A DNA stretch of 64,000 nucleotides. Source: Niabella insulamsoli (lineage in GTDB: Bacteria > Bacteroidota > Bacteroidia > Chitinophagales > Chitinophagaceae). Under the pieces are notes generated by a model. That model was not told the DNA's origin. It saw only the letters and a program-made list of their open reading frames with translations, and did no database searches. Location of the stretch: NCBI RefSeq assembly GCF_039652435.2, contig NZ_CP190246.1, positions 1,116,001-1,180,000 of the forward strand. Reading direction: 5' to 3'. Position numbers and translations under genes: made by a program. Each line of letters starts with the position of its first letter. Positions within the stretch are counted from its first letter, which is position 1. Below are positions 8,021-16,747 of this stretch, in pieces.

Positions 8021-9817
8021 ATGAAATATTTATTTACATTAATCGTGATAGCCCTTGGTTTTACAGGGTGTAAAAAGTTTCTCGATCAGGTGCCGAACGA
8101 CCGCCTGACGCTGGAAGAAACATTTAGAAACCGTTCTACCGCCGAGCGTTTCCTTGCGAGCGTGTATGCATTTGTTCCGCGCGAGCATAGCCAGCGTTTT
8201 GTGGGAAACTATAACTCCGGCCCCTGGACAGGCGGTTCGGACGAAGCTGAATATCTATGGGGTTTTGTAGAATCCAATCAAATCAACCTCGGAAGCTGGG
8301 ATGTAAACAGCGGCTTCACCAAAGCCTTTTGGCGCGACTATTATAAAGGTATAAGAAACGCAACTTTTTTCATCGCCAACATCGACAACGTTACGGTGGA
8401 CATTACTGAAACCCAGAAAAAGCAGTACAAGGCAGAAGCAAGGGCCTTGCGTGCGATCTATTATTTCTATCTTTTCAGAATTTACGGTCCTGTTGTATTA
8501 TTAGGCAACGACGTGATAGAAGTAGACGCTCCTTTCCAGGAACTACAGCTTCCAAGAAACAGCGTAGACGAATGCATCGATTATATCACATCCGAGTTGG
8601 ATGCAGCTGCAGCTGACCTTCCTGTGCGTCCTTTGAACGACGCCAACATAGCGAGGATAACCAAGCCCATTGCGCTCGGAGTTAAAGCAACAGCGCTGTT
8701 ATATGCAGCAAGCCCGCTGTTTAACGGCAACGCTGATTTTGCGAGTTTAAAGAATAAAGATGGAAAGCAGTTGATCCCGCAAACTTATGACGGCTCTAAG
8801 TGGGCGAAGGCCGCTGCTGCCTATAAAGCGTTTATTGATGAGTTTGTGCCGGGTGTTTTCGATTTGCATAGAACTTTCAATGGTGATGGATCCTTAAACC
8901 CATTCTTGTCCTGCCGCGATGCCATATTGGTCGATTGGAATAAAGAAACCATTTTCGGTAGGCCCGATGACGACAATGCACGCAATTATGAAGTGACACC
9001 TTACCACAACGGCTATGCGTCGGAAGTGAGGGGAAGTGGAGGATTGGGAGCTACACAACGGCAGGTTGATGCATTTTTCATGGCCAATGGCCGTCCGATC
9101 ACTGATCCGGCATCGGGCTATGCTAATTCAGGAACATCCAACTTCAGAGCGCCGGACGATAACACGGACAGGGAAACGTTTAATCAATGGGTTAATCGCG
9201 AACCGCGCTTCTATGTGAATATCACATACGATAACAGAAGATGGTTAAACACTAATTCCGGCGACGCCGTGACGCGCTTGTTTTTCAAAGGTAATTCAGG
9301 GAAAGGAACCAGCAACGACTATTGTCCTACCGGATATGTAGTAAGGAAAGGCGCTACAACGAAAAACTGGAATCAGGGCAACAGCGTGATCATTTTGCTT
9401 CGCCTTGCCAACATTTATCTGGATTACGTCGAGGCGTTGAATGAGTCAAATCCCGATGATCCGAATATTTTAAAGTATTTAAATCTTATAAGAGAAAGAG
9501 CCGGTGTGCCGCAATATGGTTCAGCAAACCTGCCGGCTCCTTCCGGACAGGCAGCTATGCGCCTTGCCATCCGCCAGGAAAAGCAGGTAGAACTTTGTTT
9601 TGAAAATGTGCGCTATTTTGATACCCGCCGCTGGAAGATTGCGCCGCAAACAGATAATGGACCTGCGATAGGGTTGGATATAGACTCGCCGCTGCCGGGA
9701 TTTTATAATCAAAAGCCTTTTGAAACAAGAGTATTTGCCACCCGCCATTATTTCTTCCCGATACCAATTGAAGATGTAAATAACGATTTTGAACTCATTC
9801 AAAACCCGGGCTGGTAA
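8021..9817 (+). CDS. SusD/RagB-like surface glycan-binding lipoprotein
   Basis: 598 residues. Signal peptide with lipobox GFTGC (Cys17), followed by 'KKFLDQVPNDRLTLEETF', the standard start of SusD proteins. Helical TPR-like elements ('QYKAEARALRAIYYFYLFRI') and the C-terminal block 'YVEALNES...LIRERAGVPQY' and 'RQEKQVELCFENVRYFDTRR' are family hallmarks. It forms the lid over the SusC transporter and binds the glycan outside the cell. Its stop overlaps the start of the following glycosidase-like gene by one base (TAATG), indicating coupled translation. Confidence 0.96.
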   Translation: MKYLFTLIVIALGFTGCKKFLDQVPNDRLTLEETFRNRSTAERFLASVYAFVPREHSQRFVGNYNSGPWTGGSDEAEYLWGFVESNQINLGSWDVNSGFTKAFWRDYYKGIRNATFFIANIDNVTVDITETQKKQYKAEARALRAIYYFYLFRIYGPVVLLGNDVIEVDAPFQELQLPRNSVDECIDYITSELDAAAADLPVRPLNDANIARITKPIALGVKATALLYAASPLFNGNADFASLKNKDGKQLIPQTYDGSKWAKAAAAYKAFIDEFVPGVFDLHRTFNGDGSLNPFLSCRDAILVDWNKETIFGRPDDDNARNYEVTPYHNGYASEVRGSGGLGATQRQVDAFFMANGRPITDPASGYANSGTSNFRAPDDNTDRETFNQWVNREPRFYVNITYDNRRWLNTNSGDAVTRLFFKGNSGKGTSNDYCPTGYVVRKGATTKNWNQGNSVIILLRLANIYLDYVEALNESNPDDPNILKYLNLIRERAGVPQYGSANLPAPSGQAAMRLAIRQEKQVELCFENVRYFDTRRWKIAPQTDNGPAIGLDIDSPLPGFYNQKPFETRVFATRHYFFPIPIEDVNNDFELIQNPGW

Positions 9818-11997
9818 TGAAAAAGATAGCGTTACTTTTATGGCTGACCCAGCCACTGTTTTTCCTTCTGCAGGCGCAGCCGCTCCCTACGCCTGCGCAT
9901 CAAAAGGAGAAGACCGCATTTCAGATTGCAGCTCCCTGGAATGAAGCTTACGATGTTCGATCTGATGTAGCCATCGTTTACGGGGTTAATGACGCTGGCG
10001 GCAATTTTGAAGCCCGTGTAAAAGGGTGGCAGGATAAAGGTTATAAAGTTCATTTTATGACCGGCATAGCCTGGGGACAGTATAAAGACTATTTTTTAGG
10101 TGATTATGATGGAAAGCCTCATTTGGACGAAGGACAGGTGGAACGTAATGGCGACACAATTTGGCATGGGCACAATGTACCTTACATTGTGCCTTCGGCC
10201 AATTTTCTTAATTATTTAAAAACGCATCTAAAAAGAGCGATAGATGCGGGCGTTTCAGCTATTCATCTCGAAGAGCCTGAGTTTTGGGCGCGGGCAGGCT
10301 ATAGCGCTGCCTTTAAAAACGAATGGCGCAAATATTACGGGTTTGACTGGAAGCCGCAGCACAGTTCGCCCGAAGCCACTTATCAGTCCTCAAAACTAAA
10401 GTATCACCTATATTATAACGCGTTAAAGGAATGTTTTGCCTACGTGAAGGCTTACAGCAAAAGCGTCGGTAAAAATGTGCAGTGTTATGTACCTACTCAT
10501 TCTTTGATCAATTATTCGTCCTGGCGTATCGTTAGCCCCGAGGCCAGCCTGGCTTCGATCAAAGATGTGGATGGATATATCGCGCAGGTCTGGACGGGTA
10601 CTTCTAGAGAGCCGGTATATTTTAACGGTGTGCAAAAGGAGCGGGTTTTTGAAAACGCTTTTCTTGAATACGGATCAATGATATCAATGGTGAAGCCAAC
10701 CGGCAAGAAAATTTTCCTGCTTACCGATCCGATCGAAGATTGGCCCCGGACCTGGGACGATTACAAGAAAAATTACCAGGCCACTTTTACCGCCAAACTT
10801 TTATATCCCTCTGTCGCTGATTACGAAGTGATGCCGTGGCCCAACCGGATTTATCAGGGAAAATTTAAGCTTGAAAACAGTGACGATCGTGTGCCGATTG
10901 CGCCGGAATATGCGACCCAAATGCAGGTGATGGTCAACGCGCTTAACGAAATTCCCGTTTCCCAAAATGCCGTGAGCGGTAGCCATGGGGTAGGTGTTTT
11001 ATTGTCTAATTCGATGATGTTTCAACGTTTTCCAACTCATGCAGGTTACGAAGATCCGCAGCTTTCCAATTTTTACGGGATGGCCATGCCGCTGTTGAAA
11101 CGTGGTGTTCCCGTGGCCACGGTTCATATGGAAAACCTGATGAACGAAAACAGCCTGAAGGATGTGGCGGTATTAATCATGAGTTACGCCAATATGAAAC
11201 CTTTGAGCGAAAGCTACCATCGTGCGTTGGCAACATGGGTGAAGGGCGGAGGTGTGCTGCTTTACTACGGACGTGATAAAGACCCTTTTCAAGGCGTTCA
11301 GGAATGGTGGAATTCGAAAGATAAAAAATTTGAAGCGCCATCTGAAGATTTGTTTGCGAAATTGGGCCTTAAAGACCCAACCGTTTTTGACGGCCGTTTT
11401 TTGAAAGTCGGAAAAGGACAGGTGTCGGTTAACCGGGTTGACCCCAAAGAGTTAGTTATGACGGCCAATAAAGACCAGGCATTTATAACGAATGTTAATA
11501 ATGCTTTTGAAATGCGTACCGGCAGTCGCCTGATGTTGAAAAATAATCTTGTATTACGCCGCGGCCCTTATATAGTAGCGGCGGTTTTAGACGAGCATGA
11601 AGATAAAAGACCGCTGATAATCAACGGCCCCGTGATTGATCTTTTTGATCCCCGGCTGCCGGTTTTAAAGCGTTGCGAGATAAGGCCAGGCACGCAGGCT
11701 TTCTTGTATGATCTTTCAAATTTGACGTCGGATCAGCCGCGGACGCTGGCAAGCGCAGCCCGAATATACAATGAAACCATTACCGATAGCTCTTACGCTT
11801 TCGTGGCCAAAAGCCCATCTCATACCATCAACCGTATGCGTATAAAATTACCGGCAGTGCCGGTTTCAGTGCAATTCAGTACCGATGCGCTGCTGGCAGG
11901 CACAATAAAAAAAATATGGGATGAAGAGACAAAAACGATATGCCTCCAATTCAACAACCGCAGCGAAGGCGTGTCTGTAAAAATTAACTGGAAATAA
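9817..11997 (+). CDS. Unassigned secreted glycoside hydrolase candidate (GH42-like barrel plus GATase-like domain)
   Basis: 726 residues with a signal peptide (cleavage near LQAQ, about residue 20). I do not recognise a named CAZy family. About residues 45-370 read like a TIM-barrel with a strand carrying HLEEPEFW (150-157), a plausible acid/base site, and a later strand LLTDPIEDW (about 301-309) that could carry the second carboxylate. From about 390 ('GVGVLLSNSMMFQRF', 'VAVLIMSYANMKPLS', 'ATWVKGGGVLLYYGRD') it resembles the GATase-like trimerisation domain of GH42 beta-galactosidases, followed by a C-terminal beta-domain. It is coupled to susD and sits among mannosidases, so a role in cleaving the PUL substrate is likely. 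Linkage specificity is unknown. Confidence 0.6.
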   Translation: MKKIALLLWLTQPLFFLLQAQPLPTPAHQKEKTAFQIAAPWNEAYDVRSDVAIVYGVNDAGGNFEARVKGWQDKGYKVHFMTGIAWGQYKDYFLGDYDGKPHLDEGQVERNGDTIWHGHNVPYIVPSANFLNYLKTHLKRAIDAGVSAIHLEEPEFWARAGYSAAFKNEWRKYYGFDWKPQHSSPEATYQSSKLKYHLYYNALKECFAYVKAYSKSVGKNVQCYVPTHSLINYSSWRIVSPEASLASIKDVDGYIAQVWTGTSREPVYFNGVQKERVFENAFLEYGSMISMVKPTGKKIFLLTDPIEDWPRTWDDYKKNYQATFTAKLLYPSVADYEVMPWPNRIYQGKFKLENSDDRVPIAPEYATQMQVMVNALNEIPVSQNAVSGSHGVGVLLSNSMMFQRFPTHAGYEDPQLSNFYGMAMPLLKRGVPVATVHMENLMNENSLKDVAVLIMSYANMKPLSESYHRALATWVKGGGVLLYYGRDKDPFQGVQEWWNSKDKKFEAPSEDLFAKLGLKDPTVFDGRFLKVGKGQVSVNRVDPKELVMTANKDQAFITNVNNAFEMRTGSRLMLKNNLVLRRGPYIVAAVLDEHEDKRPLIINGPVIDLFDPRLPVLKRCEIRPGTQAFLYDLSNLTSDQPRTLASAARIYNETITDSSYAFVAKSPSHTINRMRIKLPAVPVSVQFSTDALLAGTIKKIWDEETKTICLQFNNRSEGVSVKINWK

Positions 11998-12048
11998 TTA
12001 ATCAGTATAAAAATCATCATAATTATTATAAACTTAAAAACCGGAAAA

Positions 12049-12984
12049 ATGAGAAAATATTTAAAACTTGCTCTGGGTTGCATCGCTTGCTTGATGCTGG
12101 TGACAGCCTGCGATAAAAAGGATGAAATAACCAGCGAGGAGGGCGTGATTTATATGACCCAGGCTATTGATGCGCGTAGTAACATCAACTTGTTGATAGC
12201 CGACACTTCGCAGTCTTTTACCTTTGGTGGCGCTTACGGCGGACAGTTATTTCCTCAGCAGGATATTCAACTCAATTTTAAGCTCGATACGGCCTTGGTA
12301 GATGCGTATAATGCCAGTCATGCAACGTCTTACAAAAAGCTTCCCTCTGATAAATTTTCGATATCAGGGTTGGATGCCGTAATCCGTTCCGGAAGAACAA
12401 CGTCAGAAAGCATCAAAGTTACCATCGACACAAAAATGCTCCCCAAAGATGCTGAGTATTTAATGCCCATCACTTTGCAAAGCAGTTCTGCCGGCAAAAT
12501 AAACGATCAGTTAAAAACAGCCTATTTTAAAATTAAAATTACCCGTAAAGAAACCGACCTTACCGGCGCTGCCGTGTTATCAGTTTCTAAGGACAACGGC
12601 GGTGGCGCAGACGCTGGTGAAGGTTCAAAAAAATTGGTTGATAATAATCTGAATACAAAATTCCTGGCCGGCGGCTTTCCCATGACACTTTGGATGCAAC
12701 TGAAATTTCCCGAACCGGTTTCTTTACAATCTTATAAATTGACATCTGGTAATGACGCGTCTGAGCGCGATCCAAAAAACTGGGCTATTTTAGCATCCAA
12801 CGACGGCAGTACCTGGGTTGAACTGGATAGAAGGACTAATCAATCCTTTAGCGGACGTACGCAAACCGTGCAATACGAATTTTCAAACGACGAATCTTAC
12901 AGCTATTATCGCTGGCAGGTTGAAGAAAACCATGGTTCTGATGCCTTCCAGATAACAGAATGGCGCGTGATCACCTTTAAATAA
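12049..12984 (+). CDS. DUF1735 / F5/8-type C (discoidin) domain surface lipoprotein
   Basis: 311 residues, lipobox LVTAC with Cys21 followed by DKKDE, which suggests surface export. Residues about 30-165 are a DUF1735-type beta-domain ('DIQLNFKLDTALVDAYNASH', 'YLMPITLQS', ending 'AYFKIKITRKE'). Residues about 170-311 are a coagulation factor 5/8 type C (CBM32-like) domain: 'KLVDNNLNTKFLAGG', 'WMQLKFPEPVSLQSYKLTS', 'PKNWAILASNDGSTWVELD'. This architecture is typical of surface glycan-binding proteins that accompany SusD. It probably holds polysaccharide at the cell surface; no catalytic motif is visible. Confidence 0.85.
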   Translation: MRKYLKLALGCIACLMLVTACDKKDEITSEEGVIYMTQAIDARSNINLLIADTSQSFTFGGAYGGQLFPQQDIQLNFKLDTALVDAYNASHATSYKKLPSDKFSISGLDAVIRSGRTTSESIKVTIDTKMLPKDAEYLMPITLQSSSAGKINDQLKTAYFKIKITRKETDLTGAAVLSVSKDNGGGADAGEGSKKLVDNNLNTKFLAGGFPMTLWMQLKFPEPVSLQSYKLTSGNDASERDPKNWAILASNDGSTWVELDRRTNQSFSGRTQTVQYEFSNDESYSYYRWQVEENHGSDAFQITEWRVITFK

Positions 12985-13001
12985 AAAAAGTATTATCATA
13001 C

Positions 13002-15266
13002 ATGAGGTTTCGATTTTTTTTGACGGCAGTAACTTGCAGCTTTATGCTTTCGGCGCGTGCGCAGGAATTGGTCAATTACGTGAACACTTTGCAGGGTACT
13101 AATTCGAGTTTCGAGTTGACACGGGGCAACACCTATCCGACCACAGCTTTGCCATTTGCAATGAATACCTGGACGCCGCAAACGGGTAAAAACGGTGAAG
13201 GATGGAAATATCAATATCAAAAAACAACCATTCGTGGCTTCCAACAGGCGCACCAGTGTAGCTCCTGGTCTAACGACTATGCGGTGTTTTCCCTGATGCC
13301 GGTGATCGATAATTTAAAAGTAAACGAAGACGCAAGAGCCACTGCTTTCCGGCACGAAAATGAAATCGGTAAGCCTCATTATTACAAAGTGACTTTTGAT
13401 AATGAAATCACGACGGAAATGTCTCCCTCCGAAAGAGGCGCGCATATTCGCTTCAGCTTTCCTAAAGGCCATCCTGCTTACGTGGTGTTAGATGGCTACA
13501 CCCGTTTAAGCGGTGTGGAGATCTTTCCTGAAGCGCGCATGATTACAGGATTTGTAAACAACGGTCATGGTATGCAGCGTGGTTGGAAAAATCATTTTGT
13601 TTTAATTTTTGACCAACCGTTTAAAGCGCATGGCACCTGGGAGAATCAGCAAAATACACTTCAGCCCGGAGCCCGAAAGGCGGAAGGCAGGGGCAAGGGC
13701 GCCTACCTCGAATTTGAGAACGGCGCCAAAGTGCAGGTGAAAGTGGCCTCTTCTTATATCAGCCTCGAACAGGCGAGGTTGAATTTGGAGAGAGAATTGG
13801 GCGGAGATAAGACCCTCGAAGCCACAAAAAGTAAGGCCTATAAAATATGGAACGAACATTTAAAAAGAATTTTGGTAGAGGGCGACTCAGAGGAAGATAA
13901 AGCCACTTTTTACTCCTGCTTTTTCCGCGCCAGCCTTTTTTCAAGAGCCTTCTTTGAATACGACAAAAACGGGAATCCTTATTATTTCAGCCCTTATGAT
14001 GGAACGGTACACAAGGGATATATGTACACCGATACAGGCTTTTGGGATACGTTCCGTGCTCAATTCCCGTTGAATATCTTGCTGCACCCCACCATGCACG
14101 GCCGTTATGTAAACGCCCTGTTAGACGCGCAGGAACAATGCGGCTGGCTTCCATCCTGGTCCTTTCCCAATGAGCAGGGCAGTATGATCGGCAACCATGC
14201 TATCTCGCTATTGACCGATGCGTGGGTGAAAGGCCTGCGCACTTTCGATCCGCAGCGTGCGTTGCAGGCTTATTTTCATGAAGCGAACAACAAAGGCCCC
14301 TGGGGACCGGCCAACGGGCGCGATGGTTATAAAGAATATAATTCCTTAGGTTATGTTCCTTATCCGCAGGTAAGAGAGGCAACCGCTAAAACGCTGGAAT
14401 ATGCTTATGATGACTTTTGCGGATTCGCTCTGGCCAGCGCTGTAGGCGATAAGAAATATATAGACGCATTCGGGTCAAAAATGTTTAACTATAAAAACGT
14501 ATTTGATCCTTCCACTAATTTCATGCGCGCCCGCGATAAAGACGGCCGATGGTCCAAAAACTTTGATCCCTACGAGTGGGGCGGCCCCTTTACTGAAGGG
14601 AATGCCTGGCATTGGGTTTGGTCGGTGTTTCATGACGTGGACGGGCTGATTGATTTAATGGGCGGGGCAAAGCAATTTTGCGCAAAACTTGATTCCGTAT
14701 TTACATCCCCTTCCACGGTTAACGTGGGCACTTACGGATTTATGATTCATGAGATGAAAGAAATGGTTATGGCCAACATGGGGCAATATGCACACGGAAA
14801 TCAGCCCATTCAGCACATGCCTTATTTATACAATTATGCCGGCCAACCCTGGAAGTCGCAGCAGCGCGTTCGCGAAGTGATGCGTAAATTGTATAACGCC
14901 ACAGAAAACGGATATCCTGGCGACGAGGATCAGGGACAAACCTCTTCCTGGTATGTTTTAAGTGCGTTGGGTTTTTACAGCGTATGCCCGGGCACCGACC
15001 AATATGTTTTGGGTAGCCCGATGTTTAAGAAGATTACGATCTCGCTCGAAAACGGGAAAAAATTTGTCGTGGACGCGTCCGGTAATAACCCGCGAAATGT
15101 TTACATTCGTTCAGCCAGGTTGAATAATAAGCCTTACAGCAAAAATTATATCACTTATTCAGACATCGTAAATGGCGGAACGCTGACATTCCGCATGGAT
15201 GATCAACCCAATTATAAAAGAGGCATAAAGAAAGGAGATATGCCTTTTTCAGTTTCGAAAAAATAA
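13002..15266 (+). CDS. GH92 alpha-mannosidase (alpha-1,2 type by residues)
   Basis: 754 residues, signal peptide cleaved near ARAQ (about 21). The whole length is GH92. Visible residues include E532 in TEGNAWHW (general acid position) and D641 and D643 in GDEDQGQTSSW (base/Ca site). H583-E584 (IHEMKEM) and W89 (HQCSSW) are the pair and tryptophan I recall as marking alpha-1,2-mannosidases such as B. thetaiotaomicron BT3990, at almost the same numbering. GH92 enzymes are Ca-dependent, inverting exo-alpha-mannosidases acting in the periplasm or at the surface. It lies 17 bp after the surface lipoprotein gene and 15 bp before the GH125 gene, so one transcript is likely. Confidence 0.94.
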   Translation: MRFRFFLTAVTCSFMLSARAQELVNYVNTLQGTNSSFELTRGNTYPTTALPFAMNTWTPQTGKNGEGWKYQYQKTTIRGFQQAHQCSSWSNDYAVFSLMPVIDNLKVNEDARATAFRHENEIGKPHYYKVTFDNEITTEMSPSERGAHIRFSFPKGHPAYVVLDGYTRLSGVEIFPEARMITGFVNNGHGMQRGWKNHFVLIFDQPFKAHGTWENQQNTLQPGARKAEGRGKGAYLEFENGAKVQVKVASSYISLEQARLNLERELGGDKTLEATKSKAYKIWNEHLKRILVEGDSEEDKATFYSCFFRASLFSRAFFEYDKNGNPYYFSPYDGTVHKGYMYTDTGFWDTFRAQFPLNILLHPTMHGRYVNALLDAQEQCGWLPSWSFPNEQGSMIGNHAISLLTDAWVKGLRTFDPQRALQAYFHEANNKGPWGPANGRDGYKEYNSLGYVPYPQVREATAKTLEYAYDDFCGFALASAVGDKKYIDAFGSKMFNYKNVFDPSTNFMRARDKDGRWSKNFDPYEWGGPFTEGNAWHWVWSVFHDVDGLIDLMGGAKQFCAKLDSVFTSPSTVNVGTYGFMIHEMKEMVMANMGQYAHGNQPIQHMPYLYNYAGQPWKSQQRVREVMRKLYNATENGYPGDEDQGQTSSWYVLSALGFYSVCPGTDQYVLGSPMFKKITISLENGKKFVVDASGNNPRNVYIRSARLNNKPYSKNYITYSDIVNGGTLTFRMDDQPNYKRGIKKGDMPFSVSKK

Positions 15267-15281
15267 TAAGATATTATTGAT

Positions 15282-16703
15282 ATGGATCGAAAAACGTTTA
15301 TACAAAATAGCGGACTTCTAACAGCCGGCGTAGCGATGGGCCAATGGAGCTTTGCCAGATCTGCAAATGCTTTTCCTGTGGTGAGAGTGCCCGAGGCTCA
15401 GCGGAATTTTAAGAGCGCATCGGTAGAAAGCGCCATCAAAGCTTTTCAGTCAAAAGTGAAAAACAAAGAGCTGACCTGGCTTTTTGAAAACTGTTTCCCC
15501 AATACGTTGGACACAACAGTTTTTTATACCGAAGCAAACGGACGGCCTGACACTTACGTGATTACCGGCGATATAGACGCCATGTGGTTGCGCGATAGTT
15601 CGGCGCAGGTGTTTCCCTATTTGCAATTTAGTAAAGAAGATAATGCGCTGCATAAGCTGATCATTGGTGTGATCAATAAGCAGGTTCATTTTATTTTGAA
15701 AGACCCTTATGCCAATGCTTTCTACAACGACGACTCGAAAGTGAGCGAATGGAAGGAGACGGACAAAACAGAAATGAAGCCCGGCATTCATGAACGGAAA
15801 TGGGAGATCGATTCGCTTTGTTATCCGATTCGGTTGGCGTACCACTTTTGGAAACAAACAGGAGACGACACGCCGTTCGATGCCACATGGAAAGAATCAG
15901 TAGCCTTAACCCTGAAGACTTTTAAAGAGCAGCAGCGCAAACACGACAGGGGTCCCTACAGTTTTCAACGTAAGACCGACTGGGCCACAGATGGCGTGCC
16001 GATGGCTGGTTATGGCTATCCGGTAAAACCCAATGGCTTGATATGCTCTATGTTTAGGCCCAGCGATGATGCCACAATCTTTGCGTATCTGATTCCCTCC
16101 AATTTTTTTGCGGTCGTTAGTTTAAAACAGGCTGCTGAGATGGTTTCAAAAATTTCGAAAGATCAACAACTCGCGGGTGAGCTGAGCGCTTTAGCCGATG
16201 AAGTGGAAAAAGCGTTGAAAATGCACGCGACGGTGACGCACGCTGCGGTTGGTAAATTGTATGCTTTTGAGATCAACGGTTTTGGAAGCAGTGTGTTGAT
16301 GGATGACGCCAACGTCCCGAGCCTGTTGGGAATGCCCTACCTGGGCGCGGTTCCGACAAATGACCCCATTTATAGGAATACCAGGAAGTTTGTCTGGTCG
16401 CCCGAGAACCCCTTCTTTTTTAAAGGAACGGCCGCCGCCGGCATTGGCGGTCCGCATATTGGACTGGATATGATTTGGCCCATGAGTTTAATCATGCGCG
16501 CCTTAACTTCCGGCAACGACCAGGAAATCAGGGAATGCATCACGACGTTGCAGCAAACTCACGGTGGCACTGGCTTTATGCACGAATCCTTTCACAAAGA
16601 CGATCCTAAAAATTTTACAAGGAAATGGTTTGCCTGGGCGAACACGCTTTATGGAGAATTGTTGTGGAAGACCTTCAAAGAAAGGCCTCATTTACTGTCC
16701 TAA
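15282..16703 (+). CDS. GH125 exo-alpha-1,6-mannosidase
   Basis: 473 residues of the DUF1237/GH125 type. Motifs: 'GDIDAMWLRDSSAQV' (about 95-109), 'HERKWEIDSLCYP' (170-182, D177 fits the acid), 'FRPSDDAT' (about 259-266) and 'GGTGFMHESFH' with E435 in the base position. Known GH125 enzymes are inverting, metal-independent exo-alpha-1,6-mannosidases. The N-terminus (MDRKTFIQNSGLLTAGVAMG) resembles a Tat-like signal but has only one arginine, so export is likely and the route is uncertain. Between two GH92 genes it would trim an alpha-1,6-mannan backbone after the alpha-1,2 branches are removed. Confidence 0.94.
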   Translation: MDRKTFIQNSGLLTAGVAMGQWSFARSANAFPVVRVPEAQRNFKSASVESAIKAFQSKVKNKELTWLFENCFPNTLDTTVFYTEANGRPDTYVITGDIDAMWLRDSSAQVFPYLQFSKEDNALHKLIIGVINKQVHFILKDPYANAFYNDDSKVSEWKETDKTEMKPGIHERKWEIDSLCYPIRLAYHFWKQTGDDTPFDATWKESVALTLKTFKEQQRKHDRGPYSFQRKTDWATDGVPMAGYGYPVKPNGLICSMFRPSDDATIFAYLIPSNFFAVVSLKQAAEMVSKISKDQQLAGELSALADEVEKALKMHATVTHAAVGKLYAFEINGFGSSVLMDDANVPSLLGMPYLGAVPTNDPIYRNTRKFVWSPENPFFFKGTAAAGIGGPHIGLDMIWPMSLIMRALTSGNDQEIRECITTLQQTHGGTGFMHESFHKDDPKNFTRKWFAWANTLYGELLWKTFKERPHLLS

Positions 16704-16747
16704 TAAAAGCAGGATAGCGATCAAATAATTTTTTTAAAACTGTATCA

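Noticed and set aside
9036..9218. Short open frame inside susD and many similar antisense frames in the GH92, GH172 and ribosomal genes.
   Set aside because: Shadows of real genes without start signals or recognisable sequence.
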